Shown here piece after piece: positions 15,441-24,880 of a DNA stretch of 44,589 nt. Source of the stretch: JBDTNQ01 sp039933635 (GTDB lineage: Bacteria > Acidobacteriota > Vicinamibacteria > Vicinamibacterales > SCN-69-37); NCBI GenBank assembly GCA_039933635.1, contig JBDTNQ010000021.1:1-44589 (forward strand), given 5' to 3'. The stretch's first letter is position 1. Each line of letters begins with the position of its first letter. The notes under the pieces were generated by a model. It did no database searches and was not told where the DNA came from. It worked only from the letters and a program-made list of their open reading frames with translations. The translations under genes and the position numbers were made by a program.

Positions 15441-16133
15441 CTAGAACTTCCGTCCTCGAGCTTCCCAGGTGCCACGGAACGTGATCCAGAACGACAACGC
15501 GATCAAGCGAAGGTCGAGTGCCAACGACTGCCGGCGCACGTAGACCCGGTCGTAGCGAAACTTCTGCCGCCGCGGCACGTCGCGGGGCGCATAAATCTGC
15601 GCCACCCCCGTCAGCCCGGGGACCACGCGGCTGCGCGCGGCATACCCGTCCACCTCTTCCAGCGCCACCATGCGTCCGTCGCCGACGACCTCGATTTCCC
15701 CGGGTCGCAACGCGCGTGGCCCCACGAAACTCATGTCGCCACGAAAGATACTCCAAAGTTGCGGAAGTTCGTCCATCGCCGTTGCGCGCAACCACTGCCC
15801 GACGCGGGTGATACGGCGATCCCCGGCGCTCGCCTGACGTGCGCCGACACGAGCTTCGGCATCGGGAATCATCGAGCGGAACTTGTGCACGCGGAACACG
15901 CGCCCATGTTGCCCGCTGCGATCCTGGCTGTAGAACACAGGCCCGCCATCCTCGACCTTGACGGCCACCGCGATCGCGGCCCACAACGGCAGCGAGAGCA
16001 GCAGCCCGATTCCGGCCACGGACGCGTCGAACGCGCGCTTGGCCACGCGCCCTGCCCCGTCCGACCGCGTGTCATCGACGTGCCCGGATGCGATGGGCAT
16101 CGTGATGGCGCCACGTGCGGCGCTGCCCTTCAT
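15441..16133 (-). CDS. Sugar transferase (monotopic phosphoglycosyltransferase)
   Basis: A 230-residue bacterial sugar transferase that should move a sugar-1-phosphate from a nucleotide sugar to undecaprenyl phosphate, starting the repeat unit. One N-terminal hydrophobic segment (about 38-58) is the re-entrant helix. Then come VFRVHKFRSM, DELPQLWSIFRGDMSFVGPR with the catalytic Asp-Glu pair, and PGLTGVAQI. It lacks the extra membrane domains of WbaP/WcaJ-length enzymes. The ATG lies in an ATGA overlap with the upstream glycosyltransferase. It is the only initiating enzyme in the locus, so the glycan is probably built on undecaprenyl pyrophosphate. Confidence 0.92.
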   Translation of the reverse strand: MKGSAARGAITMPIASGHVDDTRSDGAGRVAKRAFDASVAGIGLLLSLPLWAAIAVAVKVEDGGPVFYSQDRSGQHGRVFRVHKFRSMIPDAEARVGARQASAGDRRITRVGQWLRATAMDELPQLWSIFRGDMSFVGPRALRPGEIEVVGDGRMVALEEVDGYAARSRVVPGLTGVAQIYAPRDVPRRQKFRYDRVYVRRQSLALDLRLIALSFWITFRGTWEARGRKF

Positions 16134-17395
16134 GCGCGCCGCTCCGCGCGGGCTTGGACGCCCCTGCTGGCGGGCTGGCGGAGTTCACGAAAGACGCGCA
16201 TGTAACGAGCCACCTGAAGACGCCGGTCGAATGACAGGCCCACCTGCCGGGCATTCTGGCCGTACCGCAACGCCAACGGTCTGTCGCCAGAGAGCCGTAC
16301 CAGCGCGTCGGCGAGCTGACCCGCGTCACCCGGATCGACCACGAGCCCGCAGTCATGCGTGCGCGTGAGCGAGGCGACCTCACAGGTCTCCTCCACGGCG
16401 GCAACGTAGGGCCGTCCGGCGGCGAGGATGGCGTACAGCTTGCTCGGCACGATGTAGCCCGCAAGCCCACGCTGCAGCGACACGATGAACACGTCGGCCG
16501 ACGCGAACGACTCGCCAAGACTCGCCTTCGGGGCGAACGGCAGGAAGCGCACGTTCGTGAGCCCGCGGTCCCTGACGAGGGCTTCGAGCGTCGGCTTCGA
16601 GACGCCCTCGCCTTGAAACACGAACTGGATGTCGGGCCGTTCCTTCAGGCGATCGGCGGCCTCGATGATCGTCTCGAGACCCTGTGACAGACCGAGGTTG
16701 CCCGAGTGCATCACGACGAACTTCCCGACGAGCCCCTGCGCGCGGGCGAACGGATTGTCTTTGGGGCCGGGGCTGACGGCCGACGTGTCGGCCCAGTCCG
16801 GGATGATCGTCGTCCGATCGACGGGGGCGCCCTTGTCCTCGATCAGCCGTCTCCGCATCGTCTCGCCCAGCGCGATGTTCATGGCGGCGCGTTGCACGAG
16901 GAAGCGGTTGACTCGCTGCAGGGCCGCGTTGATGGTGTCGCTGTGAAAATCGGGGAGGAGTGCCGTCACTTCAGGAAAGAGATCCTTGAATGCCATGACC
17001 AGCGGTGCGCCGAACCGCCTGGCGGCCATCCACGCCGCCAGGCCGATGATCGGTGGATCGGTGAGACCCACGACCACGTCCGGCCGGTCGAGCCGGAGGC
17101 CGCCGTAGCAGGCGGATGCGAAATACGTCATGTAGTTCGTGGCGCGTCCCGCAAATCGGCGCTTGTCGAACCGTGTGCCGTTCGCCCGATGAATCTCCAC
17201 GCCGTTATGACGATCATGCGCCACGACGCCGCCGCGCGCGGGCTCGTGCCCGGGCAGCGGCGTCAGGGGCGGTCCGGTGACGACGGACACGCGACACCCG
17301 TGATCGCGAACCAGATCCTCGCAGAGATCGGTCAGCAGCTGACCGGTGGCCGTCTGGTCCGGGTAGTACGAACGATTGAAGAAGGCTATGTGCAT
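16130..17395 (-). CDS. Glycosyltransferase family 4 (WbuB-like)
   Basis: A 421-residue GT-B fold glycosyltransferase. It begins MHIAFFNRSYYPDQTATGQL, the N-terminal pattern of WbuB-type N-acetylsugar transferases, and carries VVMHSGNLGLSQGLETIIEA at the start of the C-terminal Rossmann domain. The sugar-nucleotide site region reads IVPSKLYAILAAGRPYVA, with the Lys of this subgroup. It would add the second sugar in the cytoplasm, and its place next to the phosphoglycosyltransferase gene fits that. It is 20 bases downstream of the epimerase gene. Confidence 0.87.
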   Translation of the reverse strand: MHIAFFNRSYYPDQTATGQLLTDLCEDLVRDHGCRVSVVTGPPLTPLPGHEPARGGVVAHDRHNGVEIHRANGTRFDKRRFAGRATNYMTYFASACYGGLRLDRPDVVVGLTDPPIIGLAAWMAARRFGAPLVMAFKDLFPEVTALLPDFHSDTINAALQRVNRFLVQRAAMNIALGETMRRRLIEDKGAPVDRTTIIPDWADTSAVSPGPKDNPFARAQGLVGKFVVMHSGNLGLSQGLETIIEAADRLKERPDIQFVFQGEGVSKPTLEALVRDRGLTNVRFLPFAPKASLGESFASADVFIVSLQRGLAGYIVPSKLYAILAAGRPYVAAVEETCEVASLTRTHDCGLVVDPGDAGQLADALVRLSGDRPLALRYGQNARQVGLSFDRRLQVARYMRVFRELRQPASRGVQARAERRA

Positions 17396-17415
17396 GTGCG
17401 CACCAGCCGGCTGCG

Positions 17416-18432
17416 CTACCGTTCGGTCAGACGCGACGTCAGGCTGGACGCAATCAGCTCGCGGTTCTTCGACTTGAAATACCAGTCAGCGGTCTGATGG
17501 AGACCGTCCACGAACTTGACCTTCGGCTCCCAGTTCATGAGCGTCCGGGCCAGTGAGTTGTCCGCCACCCGGTTCAGAGGCCCGGTCGGCATTTCCGGAT
17601 GTAGCTCAATCGGCGCGTCGAAGCCCGTGTAGTGCAGGACTTCCTTCGCGGCATCGATGACGCGCGTACGCTCCATCGTGCCGAGGTTGATGGCCGTGCC
17701 ATCGTCGATCGTTTCGGCCGCGCGGATCGTGCCGCTGACGATGTCGCTCACGTGGGTCCAGTTGCGGATCTGCTCGCCCGTGCCCCAGACAACGTAGGGA
17801 GACTGCTTGATGAACGCGCGGGCGATCATGGCGATCACGGCGTGATTTTCGTGACCGCGATCGCCGTAGACCGTGAAATAGCGGCAGCAGGCTGCCTTCA
17901 TCCCGGTTTCCGTGTAGTAGGCGCGCAGCGTCATCTCGGCCATGAGCTTGGCCCAGCCGTACATGTTGTCGGCGTCGTATCGCGGGCCGACCATGTCTTC
18001 CGTAAGGTAGAGGATCTCGCCCGGATTGGTCTGCAGGTCGTTCGGGTAGACACACCCCGATGATGCGTACACGACCTTTTCGACGCCAGCCTTGCGCGCC
18101 GCCGCGAAGACCAGGCCGTCCAACGTGAGGTTGGTGGCACAGGCCACCTGGTGCAGGTCGACGTACCCCCGCCCGCCGTGGTCCGCAGCCAGGTGGAACA
18201 CGAGGTTGATGCCGGCGACCCCGCGGTTCACAACCTCCTGGTCGAGGAGATCACCGCGGTGAAACTCGATGCGTCCGGCGTCCACGTGTGCCTTGATGTT
18301 CTCGAGGTGACCGCTGCTGAGATTGTCGACCACGCGCACCGTCGCGCCCCGTTCCACGAGTGCATCGACCAGGTGCGAGCCGATGAACGAGGCTCCTCCG
18401 GTCACCAATACCTTGCGTCCACGCCAGTCCAT
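17416..18432 (-). CDS. NAD-dependent nucleotide-sugar epimerase/dehydratase
   Basis: A 338-residue extended short-chain dehydrogenase. The cofactor loop is TGGASFIGSHL near residue 10, the catalytic Ser lies in YASSGCVYP, and the YxxxK pair in MYGWAKLMAE. Substrate-side segments RYFTVYGDRG and QIRNWTHVSDI match UDP-glucose 4-epimerase and GDP-mannose epimerase relatives. The exact sugar is not determinable. ATG 18432 is preceded by AAGGAG at 6 bases. It is the only sugar-nucleotide enzyme in the operon, so most donors must come from elsewhere in the genome. Confidence 0.88.
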   Translation of the reverse strand: MDWRGRKVLVTGGASFIGSHLVDALVERGATVRVVDNLSSGHLENIKAHVDAGRIEFHRGDLLDQEVVNRGVAGINLVFHLAADHGGRGYVDLHQVACATNLTLDGLVFAAARKAGVEKVVYASSGCVYPNDLQTNPGEILYLTEDMVGPRYDADNMYGWAKLMAEMTLRAYYTETGMKAACCRYFTVYGDRGHENHAVIAMIARAFIKQSPYVVWGTGEQIRNWTHVSDIVSGTIRAAETIDDGTAINLGTMERTRVIDAAKEVLHYTGFDAPIELHPEMPTGPLNRVADNSLARTLMNWEPKVKFVDGLHQTADWYFKSKNRELIASSLTSRLTER

Positions 18433-18479
18433 GATCGTCTCCTTCGCTTCCGTGAGTGGGGGCAGCGGCTCGCCGGGCG

Positions 18480-20237
18480 CTACGCTGCCGGTTTCGTGAT
18501 GACCTGCTGCCCCAGCACGAGCACGTCCATGCGGGTGCGCAGAAAGCAGTCCAGCGCCTCGGCTGGCCGCAACACAATCGGTTCGTTCTCGTTGAACGAG
18601 GTATTCAAGAGCACCGGGACGCCGGTACATCGCTCGAACGCACGAATCAGGTCCCAATACGGGCGATTGGTCGCACGGCTGACCGTCTGAATCCGCCCGC
18701 TCCCGTCCACGTGCGTCACGGCCGGGATGACCGCACGCTTGTCCGGTCGAACCGGATAGACCTGAATCATAAACGGGTCCGGCACCGCGCCGGCGAAATA
18801 CCGATCGTACTCTTCCTCGAGAATCGACGGGGCGAACGGTCGAAACTTCTCGCGGAACTTGATCTTGGTGTTGATGATCTCCCGCATATCCGCCCGCCGG
18901 GGATCGGCGAGGATGCTGCGGTTGCCAAGCGCCCGGGCACCCCACTCCATCCGCCCTTGAAACCAGCCCACGACCTGCCCCTGCGCGATCCGATGGGCAG
19001 TCCAGGTGGAGAGCTCGTCTTGACCGCTGAGGACGCGGACGTCGCAGCCGAGTCGCTGCAGGTCGTCGCTCCTCGCCGCGACATCACGCGCGATATCGCA
19101 GGCGGAGAATTCAGGTCCCCAGTAGCCATGCGTCATGACGAACCGGCGCCGGTGCCCGAGCACCTGATTCCAGACCCAATACGCCGCGCCGAGCGCGGTG
19201 CCGTTGTCGCCGGCCGCGGGCTGCACGTACAGGGACTCGAACGGCGTCCGCTCGCGGATCTTCCCGTTGGCCACGCTGTTCATCGCGCACCCGCCAGCCA
19301 GACACAGCGCCTTCATCCTCGTGGCGCGATACGCGCCATTCAGCACGTGAAACGCCGCGTCCTCGAACACGACCTGCAGCGAGGCGGCGAGATTCTCGTG
19401 TCGGGGCAAGAGCGGATCCTGGGGCCGGCGCGCAGGTCCCAGGTCCTGCTCCAACCGATCCGTAAAAACGCGCGCCAGCTTCGGTTCCCCGTCCGTCCAG
19501 GTCATGCCGCCCCTGCCCGTCCAGTGCTGAAAGTAGGACAGATCGAGCTCGAATCGTCCGCCGCTCTTCAATGTCACCAACCGGCGCAACGCCTCCACGA
19601 ACTCCGGCTGCCCGTAGGGCGCGAGGCCCATGACCTTGAACTCGTCGCCAAAGCCCATGAACCCGAGATACTGCGTGATGGCGAGATAGAGCACGCCGAG
19701 CGAATGCGGGAAATACGTCCGATGCTGGACGTCAATATTCTTCCCGCGGCCCGTGCCCCAGGATGTGCTCACGAAGTCCCCGAAGCCATCGATGGCGCAG
19801 ACGGCCGCTTCGTCGAACGGCGAGACGAAGAACGCGCTGGCCAGGTGCGCGGGGTGATGCTCGACCCAGTGCACGGCCGGCTGCTGGTCGCTCTCCTGCA
19901 ATCCAAGGGCCTCGCGGAGAGGCCCGCGAATCGCGCCGACCTGACGGTAGTTCGACGCGCGGTCGCTGATCAGCCGCCGCTCTGGACGGTGGCGCAGCGC
20001 GAAGAGCGCTTTGCGCCAGAGGTGCGCCCGCGGACGCCTGGACACGCCGACGTGCTGCACGTCCGTCGCCGCGATACCGCCCATATCCAGACACGCGCGA
20101 ATCGCGGCCGTGGGGAAACCGGCCACGTGTTTGATGCGCCGATACCGCTCTTCCTCGACGGCGGCCACAAGGGCGCCGTCGCGGATGAGCACGGCGGAGA
20201 CGTCGCCATGGTAGGCGTTGATGCCTAGAATGTTCAT
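18480..20237 (-). CDS. NodU/CmcH-type carbamoyltransferase
   Basis: A 585-residue O-carbamoyltransferase that would move a carbamoyl group from carbamoyl phosphate to a sugar hydroxyl. The N-terminal Kae1-like domain begins MNILGINAYHGDVSAVLI and carries the metal-binding HHPAHLASAF. Later, GGCAMNSVANGK and AAGDNGTALGAA mark the ATP site. The C-terminal YrdC-like part has GRMEWGARALGNRSI and KFREKFRPFAPS, then LNTSFNENEP. Length and all motifs are intact. In this context it probably decorates the exported glycan. Confidence 0.92.
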   Translation of the reverse strand: MNILGINAYHGDVSAVLIRDGALVAAVEEERYRRIKHVAGFPTAAIRACLDMGGIAATDVQHVGVSRRPRAHLWRKALFALRHRPERRLISDRASNYRQVGAIRGPLREALGLQESDQQPAVHWVEHHPAHLASAFFVSPFDEAAVCAIDGFGDFVSTSWGTGRGKNIDVQHRTYFPHSLGVLYLAITQYLGFMGFGDEFKVMGLAPYGQPEFVEALRRLVTLKSGGRFELDLSYFQHWTGRGGMTWTDGEPKLARVFTDRLEQDLGPARRPQDPLLPRHENLAASLQVVFEDAAFHVLNGAYRATRMKALCLAGGCAMNSVANGKIRERTPFESLYVQPAAGDNGTALGAAYWVWNQVLGHRRRFVMTHGYWGPEFSACDIARDVAARSDDLQRLGCDVRVLSGQDELSTWTAHRIAQGQVVGWFQGRMEWGARALGNRSILADPRRADMREIINTKIKFREKFRPFAPSILEEEYDRYFAGAVPDPFMIQVYPVRPDKRAVIPAVTHVDGSGRIQTVSRATNRPYWDLIRAFERCTGVPVLLNTSFNENEPIVLRPAEALDCFLRTRMDVLVLGQQVITKPAA

Positions 20238-20318
20238 CGTGCCGTCGTCACCCTGGGGTGTGCCGCGCCGCGTGCGACCGAGTCCCCTTCCGGCGGGAAA
20301 TCGGCCGAGCGGCGCACT

Positions 20319-21242
20319 TCAGGACTTCCCGACGTCATGCTGGGCAGTCGCGTGCAGTGGGGGCTCGACCGGCGCGGTCTCGCCCGCGGTTGCCCCCATC
20401 TGTTCGCTGATGTTGACGTCAACCAGCAGGCGGTACCAGAAGCCCTGCAGCACGTGAAATACGAACCCCTCACGACCGTCGAGAAAACCGGCCCTCAGCA
20501 CGTACCGGTAGCACACGTAGAGACACGGCCGGGCGAAGAGTGGCAGTCTCGCCCACTGCTCCTTCAGCCACTGCGTCCTCGCGTCTGGGTGGCCAAAGAT
20601 CGACGAGATCGGCAGCCTCGGACCACCGCGCCTCGCGAACAGCTCCTGCCGGGCCTGGAGCACGGCGTACCGGTTGTGCTTCGCAGTCCAGTCGGCAATG
20701 GCGGCCTCGTTGTGGTTGTCCTCGATCAAGTCCCCGGTCAACCGCGATGTCGCACCACTGACGCTGAAGTGGTGATCGACGAGGTCTCGATCGTCGAGGG
20801 ACACGGCACGGCGGCGGAAGAGCTTCAGCAGGTACTTCGGGTAGTAGCCACCGTGACGAATCCAGCGGCCGCGGAAGATCTGCCGCCGGTTCACGAAGTA
20901 GCCTGCGACGGCGTTCGATTGCGGGCCGCCCAATGCGGCAATCATCGAGGTGCGCAACTCGGCCGTGACGCATTGGTCGGCATCGAGCGCCAGTACCCAC
21001 TCGGTGACGATAGGCAGGGTCTCGAGCGCCCAGCGCCATTGCCGTGTGTGCGTGTCGAACGGATGTGTCACGACGCGCACACCGGCCGCCTCGGCGATCG
21101 CCACCGTCGTGTCCGTGCTGCCCGAGTCCACGACCTGCACCGCTTGTACCCAGTCGCGCACGCTGTCCAGGCACGCCTGCAGATTCCGCGCCTCGTTGCG
21201 GGTCAGGATCACGACGGTGACCGGTGCGGCGCTCACCGTCAC
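20319..21242 (-). CDS. Glycosyltransferase family 2 (WaaE/KdtX-like)
   Basis: A 307-residue GT-A fold glycosyltransferase. TVVILTRNEARNL starts the nucleotide-binding fold, DSGSTD follows, and the metal-binding motif is ALDAD. The mid-region GGYYPKYLLKLFRR and the C-terminal amphipathic or membrane segments are typical of the WaaE-like LPS/EPS group. The GTG start at 21242 forms a GTGA overlap with the upstream gene. The 81-base space after its stop (20238-20318) contains only the leader of the carbamoyltransferase gene; I see no terminator there. Confidence 0.87.
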   Translation of the reverse strand: MTVSAAPVTVVILTRNEARNLQACLDSVRDWVQAVQVVDSGSTDTTVAIAEAAGVRVVTHPFDTHTRQWRWALETLPIVTEWVLALDADQCVTAELRTSMIAALGGPQSNAVAGYFVNRRQIFRGRWIRHGGYYPKYLLKLFRRRAVSLDDRDLVDHHFSVSGATSRLTGDLIEDNHNEAAIADWTAKHNRYAVLQARQELFARRGGPRLPISSIFGHPDARTQWLKEQWARLPLFARPCLYVCYRYVLRAGFLDGREGFVFHVLQGFWYRLLVDVNISEQMGATAGETAPVEPPLHATAQHDVGKS

Positions 21243-22405
21243 GCAGCCACTCCCCCGCCACGAGGCGCTTGCACCGATCGATACATGGTGACCAGGGCAT
21301 CGAGACTCTGATCCCACCCAAAGCGGCGGGCCAGTTGCGCGGCTGCCTTGCCGCGAGTCGTCTGGCCGGGACGATCGCCGAGCACGCTCTCGAGCACACG
21401 GGCAAACGAGGGCGCGGCGGGATCGACGACCCATCCGGCATTGGCCGCGTTGATGTCCGGCGCCAGATTCACCCCCTGCGACACCAGCACGGGCACGCCC
21501 GACGCCATCGCCTCGACGACCGAGACGCCGAAGTTCTCCTGGGCCGACGGGCAGGCGAACACGGCCGCGCCGCGCAGCAGCCTGGTCTTTTCAGCGCCCG
21601 TCACCCAGCCGGGAAACAGGATGCGACTGGCCGCATGACCGGTCGCGGCGACGTGCTTGAGGTGTCGCACATGCGCCGCGTCGCCGTCACCCGCAATCAC
21701 GAGTCGCCAGTCCGCACCGCGCCCCATCACGGTCGCCTCGTGGAACGCCGTGATGAGACGCTCGAGTCCCTTCTTCGACTCCAGCCGCGACATCGTGAGG
21801 AGATAGGGTGGCGACGAGGGCACGGCCGGCGTACGGGCAAACGCGTGGCCCGCGATCCCGAGCGGCACGACGAAGCCATGCGTCAGCCATGGCAGGAAGG
21901 CTTCGGCCAGCCGCTGCTCTTCGGCTGTCGTGTATTGAATGCCGGCGGCACCGGTCAGAAGCCGCCGCGCGCCGAGCCAGAACAGCAGCCGCTTCTGCAC
22001 CCGCTTGCGCTCCAGGCTCCAGGGATCGAGCGACCCGTGGGGCCGGACGACGTACGGCACGCCCGCGTGACGGCAGGCGCGCCCGGCGACGAGCGAGCTG
22101 TGGGAGAAGATGGCGTGCACGTCGACCACATCGAATCGCCCGCACATCGCGTCGAGCCAGCGCGCCAGCTTCGGTGACCACTTGAAGGCCTCACTGGACG
22201 TGCGTTCGAAGAAGATGCACGACGTGCCCTGGTAGGTCGTGACCTCGCCCAGGGGCACCTTCAATCGCGACGGGCCGTCGGCATCCGTGGTGGCGACGAT
22301 GACGGAGTGTCCACGTCGCACGAGGCCCTGACAGGTCTCGAGCACGACCACGCTCGGACCGCCGTAGCGAGCCGCGATCGCCGGGATGACGTGAAGGATA
22401 TTCAT
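21239..22405 (-). CDS. Glycosyltransferase family 4
   Basis: A 388-residue GT-B enzyme. The N-terminus MNILHVIPAIAARYGGPS is the usual acceptor-domain start with a GGPS loop. PYVVRPHGSLDPWS lies at the end of the first domain, and YLLTMSRLESKKGLERLI opens the donor domain. QENFGVSVVEAMASGVPVL holds the EX7E catalytic motif. The ATG at 22405 is one base after the previous stop, so it is operonic. The donor sugar is unknown; the closest pattern is the mannosyl/galactosyl WcaI/WbaZ-like group. Confidence 0.88.
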   Translation of the reverse strand: MNILHVIPAIAARYGGPSVVVLETCQGLVRRGHSVIVATTDADGPSRLKVPLGEVTTYQGTSCIFFERTSSEAFKWSPKLARWLDAMCGRFDVVDVHAIFSHSSLVAGRACRHAGVPYVVRPHGSLDPWSLERKRVQKRLLFWLGARRLLTGAAGIQYTTAEEQRLAEAFLPWLTHGFVVPLGIAGHAFARTPAVPSSPPYLLTMSRLESKKGLERLITAFHEATVMGRGADWRLVIAGDGDAAHVRHLKHVAATGHAASRILFPGWVTGAEKTRLLRGAAVFACPSAQENFGVSVVEAMASGVPVLVSQGVNLAPDINAANAGWVVDPAAPSFARVLESVLGDRPGQTTRGKAAAQLARRFGWDQSLDALVTMYRSVQAPRGGGVAA

Positions 22406-22406
22406 T

Positions 22407-23534
22407 CTAGAGCCCGTGGTGCCGAGCGTCCGCGAGGGACATGGGCGCCCGTGCCGACTGCGCGACCGCAATTGCCGCATTGAGACGACGGGCGAATGCA
22501 TCGAAGGTGAAATGGGTCAGCACGCGCCGGCGCCCAGCCTCGCCCATCGCGCGACGTCCATCCTCATGCTGCAGCAGCGCGACGACGCGCGCGGACAGTT
22601 CGCCCACATCGCCCTGGTCGACGAGATAGCCGGTCTTGCCCGGCACGATGACGCCAGGCGCCGCATCGTGGATCGAACCCACGCACGGCAGGCCGGCGGC
22701 CATGGCTTCCAGATACACGAGGCCGAAGCCTTCCCGGCGGCTGGGCATCGCAAACACCGCCGCGCGCGCGTACCATCCGCGTCGCGTCTCGTCGTCGACG
22801 AAGCCCGGGAAGTCGACGCGGGCACCGACTCCCAGGGCCGCGGCTTTCTGTCTGAGCCGCCCGACGTCGTCGCCCTCGCCCACGCACACCAGTCGCGCAT
22901 CGGGCGCCCGCGCGATCACGTCGGGCCAGGCCTCGAGCAGTTGGTCGTGCCCTTTGTATCGTTCCGAGGCCACCATGCGGCCGACAATCAGCACCGTGCG
23001 GCTCGGCGGCGTCATAGCCGCAGGCGCCTGCGCCGCGAAGCGCGACCACTCCGGTGACAGCGCCAGCGGGCACGCGACGATCGGGCCAACCGATGGATTG
23101 GCCTCGGCTACACGCCGCGCGGTGTACTCGGAGTTCGCAAGTCTGACGAACGCGCGCGAGAGCACGTGGGTGCGAATCGGCGACAAGGCCTGCCACGCTT
23201 CTACGTCATGTAGGAAGACCGCGTACGGCACGCGGGCCCACGCCGGAATCGCGCGCTGGACCACTGCCAGACTCAGGTGCGTGAACAACAGCCAGTCACA
23301 CCCGCGCGTCGCCTGGGCGGTCGCAACGCGTGCGCCGAACCACGCGCGGTCGATGAAGGACGTTGCGAACGTGAGGCCGCGAGGTTGATCCGTGAGCGCC
23401 ATCGAACGCGGCGGAGAGCCGTCCGGGGATCGCAGGGCCTCCATCGACAGGCGGGATACCGCTGCGATGCCGCCACCACGCTCGTGAAAGGTGATCGCCA
23501 CGACTCCGGCGCGGGGCGTCTGTGTGCGGCTCAT
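22407..23534 (-). CDS. Glycosyltransferase family 4
   Basis: A 375-residue GT-B glycosyltransferase. After a short polar leader, GVVAITFHERGGGIAAVSRL forms the acceptor-side fold. VLIVGRMVASERYKGHDQLL begins the donor domain, and RREGFGLVYLEAMAAGLPCV carries the EX7E motif. The ATG at 23534 sits in an ATGA overlap with the upstream polymerase-like gene. It is probably one of the sequential cytoplasmic transferases that extend the lipid-linked repeat unit. Confidence 0.87.
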   Translation of the reverse strand: MSRTQTPRAGVVAITFHERGGGIAAVSRLSMEALRSPDGSPPRSMALTDQPRGLTFATSFIDRAWFGARVATAQATRGCDWLLFTHLSLAVVQRAIPAWARVPYAVFLHDVEAWQALSPIRTHVLSRAFVRLANSEYTARRVAEANPSVGPIVACPLALSPEWSRFAAQAPAAMTPPSRTVLIVGRMVASERYKGHDQLLEAWPDVIARAPDARLVCVGEGDDVGRLRQKAAALGVGARVDFPGFVDDETRRGWYARAAVFAMPSRREGFGLVYLEAMAAGLPCVGSIHDAAPGVIVPGKTGYLVDQGDVGELSARVVALLQHEDGRRAMGEAGRRRVLTHFTFDAFARRLNAAIAVAQSARAPMSLADARHHGL

Positions 23535-24880
23535 CAGCGATCGGACGCGGTGACCGGAGATGGTCGCAGCGGTGCCGGCCGCGAAAAGCGGGCGGCAAGA
23601 CGCGAGCAGGCCAACGCGATGACGAGCGCCGCGGCGCCCGTCGACATCATCTCGACGAATGACCCTCCGACCTGGAGCACGCTGAGGCCTGGCAGAAACC
23701 AGATCGCGAACCGCGACACGTCTCCCCGGTGCAGCCAACTGCTCGCTGACCGGTCAACGTAAACCGTGACGGCGCCGATCAACATGAACCCCAGCACGAC
23801 GCCCGACGTGGCGAAGTTGACGTACCACTCCATGACGTGCCCGATACCCACGCTGGTGCCTTCGGGGACGACCAGGCCCGTATATTCCGCCACGAGATCG
23901 CCGCTGCCCGCCACGACAGGCTTGGCAGGCCACAGCGCGCGCGGAATCAGCGCCAGTGCTGCGTCCTCAATCGTACCGCCACGCGCGAGCGGCACCGCGC
24001 CGGAGCGGATGTTGTCGATCGCCATCCCCACCAGCGCGTCCTGATTGAGCCGATCGTCGATCCGGTGCAGATGTTCGATGTTCTGGAGATCGAACCACTC
24101 CATCGCTGCGAACGTCTCGGTCAGCCGCCCGACGCGGCTCCCGAGAGACTCGCCGCCCCACACCACCTCGCGGATGTCTCGTCGATCACGCATGTAGGTG
24201 ACGTAGATGGACAGTCCCAGATAGGCGACCAGGACGCCAGCGGCGACGACCTGCCAGCGAGGGCGATAGAAGCTCGCGACAAATGCCGCGACCACGAGCA
24301 TCGCGGCAAAGCCGAATCCCAGAAAGCCCTGGCCGACGAGCGTCACGAACGGAAATACGGCCGTTGAGGCGAGCCACAGCCACGCCCCCGCGGATCGTCC
24401 CCGATGCCAGGCGTTCCATGCCTTCAGCCCAATCCCCAGCACAACCAGAGACGAGGACGTCGAGGCGAGCGCCGACGCCGTGGGCAGCGCGGCCACGAGC
24501 GGGAAGATCACGCTGTAGAAGATCACGCCTGTCACGATGTAGAGGTTCACGATCCGCGGATCGGCCTGCGGAGCCGTGAGCTCGGGCCACTCCGGGCCGA
24601 GACGACGGAACAGCAGTGCACCGAACTCCGCACCCACGGCGAAAGCCATCAGTGCGATGGCGGAGATCCGTAAGCCATCGAGAGTCGTATCGAATTCCTG
24701 CGTCGAGTACCACGGGAGGGCGTAAATCGCCGCCGCCAGCCAATGAATGGCCGCCAGGCTCAGGACGTAGGTCAACACCAGACCCGCGCCCCGCCCGCTG
24801 ATCCAGTGTCGCACGAGGATGTAGGCGGCCGTCCCGATCCAGACCAGCAGCCAGAACTCCAGTCGACCATCGGAGCTCAC
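23534..24880 (-). CDS. Polytopic membrane protein, Wzy-like oligosaccharide polymerase
   Basis: A 448-residue inner-membrane protein with about ten to twelve hydrophobic segments starting near residue 9. One larger polar region around residues 245-310 includes YMRDRRDIREVVWGG and a conserved-looking IPRALWPAKP. This matches the general form of oligosaccharide repeat-unit polymerases (Wzy/EpsG type), which share little sequence. Position between two glycosyltransferase genes supports the call. The GTG start at 24880 lies in a GTGA overlap. A dedicated flippase cannot be excluded from sequence alone, but the family pattern fits polymerase better. Confidence 0.65.
   Translation of the reverse strand: MSSDGRLEFWLLVWIGTAAYILVRHWISGRGAGLVLTYVLSLAAIHWLAAAIYALPWYSTQEFDTTLDGLRISAIALMAFAVGAEFGALLFRRLGPEWPELTAPQADPRIVNLYIVTGVIFYSVIFPLVAALPTASALASTSSSLVVLGIGLKAWNAWHRGRSAGAWLWLASTAVFPFVTLVGQGFLGFGFAAMLVVAAFVASFYRPRWQVVAAGVLVAYLGLSIYVTYMRDRRDIREVVWGGESLGSRVGRLTETFAAMEWFDLQNIEHLHRIDDRLNQDALVGMAIDNIRSGAVPLARGGTIEDAALALIPRALWPAKPVVAGSGDLVAEYTGLVVPEGTSVGIGHVMEWYVNFATSGVVLGFMLIGAVTVYVDRSASSWLHRGDVSRFAIWFLPGLSVLQVGGSFVEMMSTGAAALVIALACSRLAARFSRPAPLRPSPVTASDR

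Noticed and set aside
18456..20228. A 590-codon open frame on the plus strand
   Set aside because: It is opposite the carbamoyltransferase gene, whose motifs are complete; the plus-strand product is Arg/His-rich low-complexity sequence typical of antisense frames in GC-rich DNA.
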